From assembly GCA_027011225.1 (NCBI GenBank), contig JALVAK010000019.1, positions 1-39,811 on the forward strand: a stretch of 39,811 nucleotides of DNA, written 5' to 3'. Of the stretch, positions 1 through 5,958 are shown one piece after another. This DNA is from Nautiliaceae bacterium. GTDB taxonomy: Bacteria; Campylobacterota; Campylobacteria; Campylobacterales; Nautiliaceae. Every line of letters begins with the position of its first letter. The first letter of the stretch is position 1. The translations under genes were made by a program, and so were the position numbers. Below the pieces are notes generated by a model. It saw nothing but the letters and a program-made list of their open reading frames with translations. It searched no databases and was not told the DNA's origin.

Positions 1-83
1 TTTTGTGTTGCATCGATATTTGTTTGAGCTAAAGCTCCTGTTACTAATAATCCTAATGTAATTACTGATAATTTAAGTTTCAT
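1..83 (-). CDS. Partial exported protein (N-terminus only)
   Basis: Only the first 27 codons lie in the window; the gene runs off the left edge. The ATG is preceded by a strong AAGGAG ribosome site. The visible residues form a classic Sec signal peptide: a short KLK positive start, a hydrophobic core (VITLGLLVTG) and an ALA|QT cleavage site near residue 19. The mature part begins QTNIDATQ, too short to name a family. The gene lies just downstream of, and in the same direction as, a response regulator/sensor kinase pair, with its own promoter and a repeat-rich upstream region. I infer that it is a target of that two-component system. It is likely periplasmic or outer-membrane; function unknown. 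Confidence 0.75.
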   Translation of the reverse strand, partial: MKLKLSVITLGLLVTGALAQTNIDATQ

Positions 84-119
84 CTTAAACTCCTTTTTCT
101 TTTTTTTTGTTGCATTGAA

Positions 120-125
120 ATTATA
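120..125 (-). promoter_or_regulatory. -10 promoter element of the exported-protein gene
   Basis: The minus strand reads TATAAT here, 36 bases upstream of the ATG. There is no TTGACA-like -35 at the usual distance. Instead the upstream DNA holds four phased heptamers, which would suit an activator-dependent promoter. Confidence 0.55.
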
Positions 126-134
126 AAATAAAAG

Positions 135-174
135 TGTAAACAATTTGTTAATACAATATAAATAAAGTGTTAAC
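135..174 (-). promoter_or_regulatory. Four 11-bp-phased heptamers (candidate response-regulator operator)
   Basis: On the plus strand, TGTAAAC (135), TGTTAAT (146), TATAAAT (157) and TGTTAAC (168) start exactly 11 bases apart. The outer two sit in a longer near-identical direct repeat, AAAGTGTwAACAAT (13 of 14 bases). The array ends 9 bases upstream of the TATAAT of the exported-protein gene, where a -35 would be. OmpR/PhoB-family regulators are known to bind direct repeats at 11-bp spacing in this position. The regulator is probably the one encoded by the adjacent gene; that link is inference. The distal repeat overlaps the kinase stop codon. Confidence 0.5.
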
Positions 175-1204
175 AATAATTCTTTAAATCTAAAATAATT
201 GTAGTGCCTTTTTCGTTTGATATTATTTCAATAGGAATTTTTAATTCATCGCATAGCTTTTTTACTATATTCATACCAATTCCAATACCTCTTTCATTTT
301 CTTTATAAAATCTATCAAATACTTTTTTTGGATTTTTTATTCCAATCCCTGTATCTTTTATATAAAGTTTTTTATTTTTAATAAAGATTTTTACATTGCC
401 ATTTTTTTTGTTATATTTAAAAGCATTGCTTATTATATTCTCTATTATTGCATCAAACGCATTTTTATTTATAGTAATTTTGCAATCTGCACTATTTTCA
501 TAAGTAATAGTAGGATATAATGAAGAGTAAAAATGTAATTTTTCATCTATTATACTTTTGATATTAAAAGTTTCTATTTGGTTTGGATTTAGGGATAGAA
601 AATTTTTAAGATTTTCTTGGTATTTTAATATTCTTTTTATATTTTTTTCCATCTCTTCAATTTTTTCTTTATTAGGCGATTTTTTTAAAAGATATAAATT
701 CATTTTAAGGGTTGTAAGAGGTGTGTTTAAATCATGCAAAATATCTTTTATAAATGTTTCATTGAGTTTATAAGCTTCTTTTAAAGGCAATAATAAAATA
801 TACATAAAAACAAAAGTAATAATTAATACAAAAATTACTTCAAAAAGAAAAATTTTTAATATCTTGATTTTTATATCTTTTAATTCTTTTTGGTATATTG
901 TTTTAGAAATAGAGAGTTTTAAGAAGTAATGTTTAAATTGTGGCAAGTTAAAAAGCATATGATAGTTTTTGTCATTTTCATATAAATATAAAACTTTTAA
1001 ATTGTCGTTTTTTTTAACAAAATCAATTTGTATATTTTTGCAATTAAGTTTATATGAGCATATTTCTAAATCTTTTTTTATTTTATCTAGCAAATAATGT
1101 TTTTCTTTTACATATATATTGTAATTTATAGAGCTTATGAGCAAAAATAAAAGCCCAAATATGATAAAAAAACTTAAAGTTAAAAATTTTTTCTCAAATT
1201 TCAA
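170..1204 (-). CDS. Sensor histidine kinase
   Basis: Inner-membrane two-component sensor of 344 residues. Transmembrane segments lie at about 8-27 and 117-139, enclosing a periplasmic sensor of about 90 residues that matches no domain I recognise and holds two cysteines (C49, C55). The cytoplasmic part has the phosphoacceptor H157 in HDLNTPLTTLK, an N-box (N256, N260), the DTGIG G1 box (D284) and GIGIG G2, so it looks catalytically complete. No clear HAMP domain separates TM2 from the H-box. The start overlaps the end of the upstream response regulator by 11 bases, so the two are translationally coupled. A CprS-type sensor, as in Campylobacter, is possible from the arrangement, but the signal is unknown. 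Confidence 0.93.
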   Translation of the reverse strand: MKFEKKFLTLSFFIIFGLLFLLISSINYNIYVKEKHYLLDKIKKDLEICSYKLNCKNIQIDFVKKNDNLKVLYLYENDKNYHMLFNLPQFKHYFLKLSISKTIYQKELKDIKIKILKIFLFEVIFVLIITFVFMYILLLPLKEAYKLNETFIKDILHDLNTPLTTLKMNLYLLKKSPNKEKIEEMEKNIKRILKYQENLKNFLSLNPNQIETFNIKSIIDEKLHFYSSLYPTITYENSADCKITINKNAFDAIIENIISNAFKYNKKNGNVKIFIKNKKLYIKDTGIGIKNPKKVFDRFYKENERGIGIGMNIVKKLCDELKIPIEIISNEKGTTIILDLKNYC

Positions 1205-1820
1205 TTGTATATCCTTCTCCTCTTATATTTTTTATATCAATTCCTAATTTTTGTTTTAGTTTATTGATGTTTACTCTCAAAGATGCATCAGTAGAATCAG
1301 TAATATCTAGTAGTCTTTCTTTTGAGACTATGTTATTTTTATTTGTAATTAGCTCATGGAAAATATCTTTTAATGTTTGGCTTAATGGAATTATTTTTCC
1401 TTCTTTTTTTAAAACTTTATTAATAGGCTCATACTCATAATCTTTAAATTTTATGGTGTTATTATTTTTTTTAATTTTTGCTTTAATTCTTATTAAAAGC
1501 TCTTCTGGCTCAAAAGGTTTTTTAATATAATCTTCGCTTCCTGCTTCAAATGCTTTTGCCATGGTATTTAAATCGGTTAATGCAGTTATAAATATGGTAG
1601 GCGTATTATCGTCTGCGTTTTTAAGGTTTTTTAATACTTCAATTCCGTTTTCATCAGGCAAGTTTATATCAAAAATATATAAATCATATTTATTGTTAAA
1701 TGTTTTCTCATATGCTTCGTTTGCATTATTTGCAATGTCTACTTTGTAGTTTTCAAGCTCTAAAATCTCTTTTAGGGTTTTTGCTAAATCGTAATCATCT
1801 TCTAAAAGCAATATTTTCAT
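1194..1820 (-). CDS. OmpR-family response regulator
   Basis: DNA-binding response regulator of 208 residues. The receiver domain (about 1-110) has the acidic pair D8/D9, phosphoacceptor D51 (YIFDINLP), T79 and K101 before a proline. A short winged-helix trans_reg_C domain follows (about 115-208), ending in the typical IRGEGYTIEI. It is slightly shorter than the usual 220-230 residues. It is the first gene of a regulator-kinase operon reading leftward, with ATG and an AAAGGAAA ribosome site. Its promoter is shared with hisD inside a symmetrical palindrome. Likely targets include the exported-protein gene at the left edge, given the phased repeats there. Confidence 0.94.
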   Translation of the reverse strand: MKILLLEDDYDLAKTLKEILELENYKVDIANNANEAYEKTFNNKYDLYIFDINLPDENGIEVLKNLKNADDNTPTIFITALTDLNTMAKAFEAGSEDYIKKPFEPEELLIRIKAKIKKNNNTIKFKDYEYEPINKVLKKEGKIIPLSQTLKDIFHELITNKNNIVSKERLLDITDSTDASLRVNINKLKQKLGIDIKNIRGEGYTIEI

Positions 1821-1826
1821 CCATTT

Positions 1827-1867
1827 CCTTTTTTTGAAATTTTATAATAAAATTTCTTAAAAAAAGG
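1827..1867. promoter_or_regulatory. Symmetrical divergent promoter (response regulator / hisD)
   Basis: Bases 1836-1856 are a perfect inverted repeat, GAAATTTTAT-A-ATAAAATTTC, with 10-bp arms. It contains TATAAT for hisD (1843-1848, plus) and TATTAT for the regulator gene (1844-1849, minus), overlapping by five bases. Beyond the palindrome, CCTTTTTTT and AAAAAAAGG supply the ribosome sites of the two genes. Each predicted 5' leader is under about 20 bases. RNA polymerase could not occupy both directions at once. Confidence 0.55.
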
Positions 1868-1873
1868 CAAAGT

Positions 1874-3178
1874 ATGAAAATACTTGATGTAAATAACCCA
1901 GGATTTGAAAAAGAGTTTGAAGAGATATTAAACAGAGGAAAAATGGATATTGAAGAAGTTGAAGGAATTGTAAAAAATATAATCAATGAAGTAAAAGAAG
2001 AGGGTAATAAAGCACTTTTTAGACATATTGCTAAATTTGATAAATGGACTCCAAAAGATGATAGTGATTTAGAAATAGATAAAAATTTAATGAAAGAAGC
2101 TTATGAGAGGCTTGATGATAAACTTAAAAAAGCACTTCATTTAGCGTATGATAGGATAAAAGCATATCATGAAAAACAGCTTCCAAAATCTTGGATGGAT
2201 TATGAGAAAAATGGCTCAATTCTTGGTCAAAAAGTTACACCAGTTGAAAGAGCTGGAGTATATGTACCAGGAGGGAAAGCATTTTATCCAAGTAGTTTAC
2301 TTATGAATGTAATTCCTGCAATTGTAGCAGGGGTTGATGAGATAATTGTTACAACTCCTGTAATTGAAAATAAACCAAATGAATTACTGCTTGCGGCTCT
2401 TTATATTTGCGGAATGCCAAGGACTTTTAAAGTAGGAGGAGCTAGCGCTATAGCAGCACTTGCTTATGGAACTGAGAGTATTCCAAAAGTAGATGTTATT
2501 ACAGGTCCTGGAAATATTTTTGTTGCTACTGCCAAAAAATTAGTTTATGGGGAAGTTAATATCGATATGATAGCAGGTCCAAGTGAAATTGGAATTATTG
2601 CAGATAGTACTGCTAAGCCAAATTATCTTGCAATTGATTTACTCTCTCAAGCAGAGCATGATGAAATGGCAAGCTCGATTCTTATAACTGATTCAAAAGA
2701 AATAGCAAATTTAACAGCTATTAAGGTAGAAGAGTTTTTAAAAGGGTTAGAAAGAGAGGAAATTGCAAGAAAATCAATTGAAAGTAGAGGCGCTATAATT
2801 GTTACAAATGATATTGATGAGGCAATTGAGCTTATGAATAAAATTGCACCAGAGCATCTTGAAATTATGACGGCAAATCCATTTGAGCTTTTGCCTAAGA
2901 TTAAAAATGCAGGAGCAATTTTCCTTGGTGAAAACACACCTGAGCCAATAGGCGATTATATAGCAGGACCAAATCACACTCTGCCAACTGGAGGTACTGC
3001 AAAATTTTATTCACCTTTGAGTGTTGAAGTATTTATGAAAAAATCATCAATTATCTATTTTAGTAAAAATGCAATTGAAGAAATGGGTAAAGAGTGTGCG
3101 CTTTTAGCTCATACTGAAATGCTTACAGCTCATGAAAAATCAGTATTAGAGAGATTAAATGATAGAGAAGGTGAGTGA
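1874..3178 (+). CDS. hisD: Histidinol dehydrogenase
   Basis: Catalyses the last two steps of histidine synthesis, L-histidinol to L-histidine, using NAD and zinc, in the cytoplasm. At 434 residues it has the family's normal length. Recognisable motifs are ERAGVYVPGG, DVITGPGN, the metal-binding LLSQAEHDE, the catalytic APEHLEI and GPNHTLPTGGTAKF, and the C-terminal HTEMLTAHE. The start ATG has an AAAAAGG ribosome site and a TATAAT about 25 bases upstream. No other his gene is in the window, so the pathway genes are dispersed or elsewhere. It overlaps the following small membrane-protein gene by 20 bases. Confidence 0.97.
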   Translation: MKILDVNNPGFEKEFEEILNRGKMDIEEVEGIVKNIINEVKEEGNKALFRHIAKFDKWTPKDDSDLEIDKNLMKEAYERLDDKLKKALHLAYDRIKAYHEKQLPKSWMDYEKNGSILGQKVTPVERAGVYVPGGKAFYPSSLLMNVIPAIVAGVDEIIVTTPVIENKPNELLLAALYICGMPRTFKVGGASAIAALAYGTESIPKVDVITGPGNIFVATAKKLVYGEVNIDMIAGPSEIGIIADSTAKPNYLAIDLLSQAEHDEMASSILITDSKEIANLTAIKVEEFLKGLEREEIARKSIESRGAIIVTNDIDEAIELMNKIAPEHLEIMTANPFELLPKIKNAGAIFLGENTPEPIGDYIAGPNHTLPTGGTAKFYSPLSVEVFMKKSSIIYFSKNAIEEMGKECALLAHTEMLTAHEKSVLERLNDREGE

Positions 3179-3572
3179 TTTTATAATCTCACTTCTTCCT
3201 TCTAATTCGATTGTCTTTATTATATATTTAGCTGTTATTGTAATTATTTCTATTTTTTTGATTTTTTTTCTTTCTAAGCTAAAAAAAAATAAGCAAAACA
3301 CTAAAAAAGAACTTACAATTGATGATTTGCTTGAAATTGCAAATTCACCAAAATCTAATACAAAAGATTTAGTATTTGCTTTAGAGTATTTTTTAAGCAA
3401 ATTTTCTATAAAAGATAATGAAGAAAAGTCATTTGAATTATTTAATAAAATTCTAAATCATAAAAATAGGTCTAAAATTTTATTTGATATTTTTCATGGT
3501 AAAATTTTGCCTGCAAATTTAGAATATAAAAATAAGCTCAATAATATTGAAAAGAGGGCATTAAATAAGTAA
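3159..3572 (+). CDS. Small single-pass membrane protein, unknown function
   Basis: 137 residues, no family recognised. One strong transmembrane segment lies at about 17-39 (IVFIIYLAVIVIISIFLIFFL), followed by a Lys-rich stop-transfer stretch and a predicted cytoplasmic helical region of about 90 residues. The first 20 bases overlap the end of hisD, so translation is probably coupled. A GTG at 3171 is an alternative start that would remove four residues. The gene ends directly before the hairpin shared with rpsO. Codon usage matches the neighbours and the frame is open throughout, so it is likely real. A link to histidine synthesis is not implied by the sequence. Confidence 0.75.
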   Translation: MIEKVSDFIISLLPSNSIVFIIYLAVIVIISIFLIFFLSKLKKNKQNTKKELTIDDLLEIANSPKSNTKDLVFALEYFLSKFSIKDNEEKSFELFNKILNHKNRSKILFDIFHGKILPANLEYKNKLNNIEKRALNK

Positions 3573-3592
3573 AGACAGATTAAACTCTGTCT
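3573..3592. terminator. Hairpin between convergent genes, rpsO terminator
   Basis: AGACAGA and TCTGTCT form a perfect 7-bp stem with a 6-base loop. It lies between the stop of the small membrane protein (3572) and the end of rpsO, and the rpsO TAA falls within the loop. Read leftward it is followed by TTTACTTATTT; read rightward by CTCTTAAGTTT. It is a likely intrinsic terminator for rpsO and perhaps works in both directions. Confidence 0.6.
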
Positions 3593-3855
3593 CTTAAGTT
3601 TAATTCTGTAATAACTTTTAGATATTTTTGATGATCTTTTTTCTTTAAATATCTCATAAGTCTTTTTCTTTGACCTACTAGTTTAAGAAGACCTAGTCTG
3701 CTTGAGTGGTCATGTTTGTGTTTTTTTAAATGCTCGTTGATTTCATTGATTCTTTCAGTCAAAAGTGCGATTTGAACCGCTGGACTTCCAGTATCTTTTT
3801 CATCATTTCCAAATTTAGCGATAATTTCTCTTTTTTTCGCCGAATCCAAAGCCAT
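3580..3855 (-). CDS. rpsO: 30S ribosomal protein S15
   Basis: Primary 16S rRNA-binding protein of the small subunit platform. 91 residues, close to the family's 89. It shows the classic KRKLI-type N-terminus ([11 protein letters not shown]), the [14 protein letters not shown] segment, the rRNA-contact motif [25 protein letters not shown], and the DHQKYLKVI end. The ribosome site AGGAGG lies seven bases before ATG. It stands alone on the minus strand with its own promoter and a hairpin terminator. In Campylobacter, rpsO also neighbours an Rrf2 gene and flhA; here a binding-protein/kinase gene sits between them. Confidence 0.98.
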   Translation of the reverse strand: MALDSAKKREIIAKFGNDEKDTGSPAVQIALLTERINEINEHLKKHKHDHSSRLGLLKLVGQRKRLMRYLKKKDHQKYLKVITELNLRDRV

Positions 3856-3887
3856 GTTAGCCTCCTGATTGGTAATTTTGAACTGAA

Positions 3888-3893
3888 AGTATA
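3888..3893 (-). promoter_or_regulatory. -10 element of rpsO
   Basis: The minus strand reads GATATACTTTC, with TATACT as the -10, about 33 bases upstream of the start codon and ahead of the AGGAGG ribosome site. No clear -35, as is common in this phylum. Confidence 0.5.
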
Positions 3894-3921
3894 TCTGTTT
3901 TAATAAAAAAAAGCAAATTTT

Positions 3922-3929
3922 TGATAAAA
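3922..3929 (+). promoter_or_regulatory. -10-like element before the binding-protein/kinase gene
   Basis: GATAAAAT is placed about 20 bases before the ATG at 3949 and followed by TTCTTAAAAAAAGG, almost the same leader as hisD (TTTCTTAAAAAAAGG). The match to TATAAT is only moderate. Confidence 0.4.
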
Positions 3930-3948
3930 TTCTTAAAAAAAGGTAAAA

Positions 3949-5511
3949 ATGAAATTATTAATAATATTTTTATCTGTAGTTATGTTTGCTAAAAATATAT
4001 TAATTCTTAATTCTTATTCTGTTCAATTTCCTTGGACTAAAGGTGAGTTAGAGGGAATTTTACAAAACTTTAAACACAAAAAAGATATTAAACTATATAT
4101 AGAATTTATGGATACTAAGCTTTTTGCTCCTACACCTGAGTATATTAATAACTTTTCTAATTATTTAAAAACTAAATACAAAAATTTAAAGTTTGATATA
4201 GTTATTACTACTGATGATAATGCTCTTAGATTTGCTCTTACACATAATAAATTTTTTAAAGATTCTAAAATATTTTTTGCGGGAGTAAATGATTTATGTA
4301 TTGCTAAAATAATTGATAGAAATAGAGTAAGTGGAGTTTTTGAAAAAAAGGAGCCTCTTGCAAATCTTAAATTTTTGAAAAAAGTAGTGCCTGATTTAAA
4401 AAAAGTGTATGTTGTAGCGGATAATTCTAATTCTGCTAATGCTGTTATGAAAGAATATAAAAAAGAGTTAAATAAGGTAAAAAATTTAGAGTTTGTATTT
4501 ATTAATGATGAAAATCTCTCACGAGTTATAAATAAAATTAAAAACTATAAAAACAGCGGTATGCTTCTTTTAACTCCTTTTAGTTTTAAATTAAACTCTC
4601 ATCATATAAATTATAAAAAAGCAATAACACTTATTTCAAATAACTATCCAAAACCAATTGTAATCCATACTGATATTTTAGCATCTTTAGCTAATACTAA
4701 TATAGTAGGGGGAAGAGTTACTGATGCGATATCTCAAGGAAATAGCGTTAGTAAAAAAGTGCTTTTATATTTAAACGGCAAAAAAGTAAAGGATATTCCT
4801 CTTACTTACGAAAAAGCTAATAAAATGTATTTGAATGTTAAAAATTTAAAAAAATTTAATATAGAGCCTGAAAAATTAGGGTATAAAAATGCTGTTTATG
4901 TAAATAAACCCAATGATTATGATAAATACAAAAAATATTTAATGTTTGCATTTCTTGGATTAATCTTTTTAACTCTTTTTGTTATTATGCTTTTGTATAA
5001 AAACTACAAATTAGCACAATATAAAAAAAGTGTTGAGAAGATATCTGAAAAATTAGATAATGATTTAAAAGAAAAATATAAAGATATCTCAAATAATTAC
5101 ACTCATTATTTAGAAATTAAGTTGCAGGCTCTAAGGGATATTATATTAATTATGCTAAGACGTATAAATAAGCTTTATTTAGAAAATGATAATTTTATGA
5201 AAGAATTTATGGTTTTTTATGACTGGGAAAATAATAATCTTTATATTAAAGAATTTTTAAAAAGCTTAGCAACAATATTAAATAAAAATGTTGAAATAAT
5301 AGGAGAAGATTTTGAATTAAATTTGGATAAAATTTTGTTTGCGAAAGTGATGATAGAGCTTTTAGAAGATAATTCTAAGATAATTTTAAAAAATAAAAAG
5401 ATTATTATTAATTATCCGTATAATGTTAATTTTGATTTAAAAAACATTAAAAAAATTTTGGATTTGAATATTGAGCTAAATAAGGATAAATTGGTAATAG
5501 ATTTGGGATAA
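3949..5511 (+). CDS. Periplasmic binding-protein sensor fused to a degenerate histidine-kinase-like domain
   Basis: 520 residues. A signal-like start (1-14) is followed by a periplasmic domain to about residue 325 resembling the ABC_sub_bind family ([46 protein letters not shown]). Then come a transmembrane segment at about 330-350, a charged coiled coil (about 352-383) and a short cytoplasmic end. That end aligns with kinase parts: [15 protein letters not shown] matches the H-box, keeping the His (H386) but with Tyr and Lys where Glu and Pro normally stand. LLEDNSKI resembles an N-box. The DxGxG and GxG boxes are absent and the domain stops early, so ATP-dependent kinase activity is unlikely. 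Role as a ligand-sensing signalling protein is inference. It has its own promoter. Confidence 0.7.
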   Translation: MKLLIIFLSVVMFAKNILILNSYSVQFPWTKGELEGILQNFKHKKDIKLYIEFMDTKLFAPTPEYINNFSNYLKTKYKNLKFDIVITTDDNALRFALTHNKFFKDSKIFFAGVNDLCIAKIIDRNRVSGVFEKKEPLANLKFLKKVVPDLKKVYVVADNSNSANAVMKEYKKELNKVKNLEFVFINDENLSRVINKIKNYKNSGMLLLTPFSFKLNSHHINYKKAITLISNNYPKPIVIHTDILASLANTNIVGGRVTDAISQGNSVSKKVLLYLNGKKVKDIPLTYEKANKMYLNVKNLKKFNIEPEKLGYKNAVYVNKPNDYDKYKKYLMFAFLGLIFLTLFVIMLLYKNYKLAQYKKSVEKISEKLDNDLKEKYKDISNNYTHYLEIKLQALRDIILIMLRRINKLYLENDNFMKEFMVFYDWENNNLYIKEFLKSLATILNKNVEIIGEDFELNLDKILFAKVMIELLEDNSKIILKNKKIIINYPYNVNFDLKNIKKILDLNIELNKDKLVIDLG

Positions 5512-5517
5512 AATTGG

Positions 5518-5523
5518 TATAAT
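5518..5523 (+). promoter_or_regulatory. -10 element of the Rrf2-flhA unit
   Basis: TATAAT in the 30-base gap after the previous stop codon, preceded by GG (GGTATAAT) and followed by TTTTAAAAAAGG. The predicted leader before the ATG at 5542 is only about 12 bases and is essentially the ribosome site. Confidence 0.55.
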
Positions 5524-5541
5524 TTTTAAAAAAGGATATAA

Positions 5542-5958
5542 ATGCTTTTTACTAAATCAACTGCATATGCCCTTCAGGCATTAATTGAGCTTTCAAAATA
5601 TGATAAACCTATAGATGTTAATACATTATCTCAAAATACTGATATTCCAAAGCCATTTTTAGCAAAACTTTTGCAAAATTTATCTAAAAAAAATATTATA
5701 AAATCTTTTAAAGGAATTCATGGAGGATTTTTACTTCAAAAAAAACCACAAGATATAAAAATAATTGATATCTTCAAAACAATTGAAGATAAGGATTCAT
5801 TAGTATTTTATTGCTCTTCAAATGCTGATAATTGTACAAGAGGCAGAAGCTCAATTTGCTCTACTCTTCCTTTTTTTACAAAACTTGAAAATGAAGTTGA
5901 AAAAGTTATACAAAAATATACTTTAGAGGATGTTATAAGGATGAGAGCTGATAAATAA
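5542..5958 (+). CDS. Rrf2-family transcriptional regulator, probable Fe-S type
   Basis: 138 residues, normal for Rrf2. The N-terminal winged helix (about 1-65) starts with TKSTAYALQALIELSKY and holds the recognition part IPKPFLAKLLQNLSKKNIIKSFKGIHGGF, with the family's typical GxxGGF. The cysteines C91, C98 and C106 (C-X6-C-X7-C) sit where IscR/NsrR proteins bind an Fe-S cluster, although spacing is slightly wider than C-X5-C-X5/7-C. It directly precedes and overlaps flhA. Campylobacter jejuni also has an Rrf2 gene between rpsO and flhA, as I recall. Regulation of its own operon, including flhA, by redox, iron or NO is inference. Confidence 0.9.
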   Translation: MLFTKSTAYALQALIELSKYDKPIDVNTLSQNTDIPKPFLAKLLQNLSKKNIIKSFKGIHGGFLLQKKPQDIKIIDIFKTIEDKDSLVFYCSSNADNCTRGRSSICSTLPFFTKLENEVEKVIQKYTLEDVIRMRADK

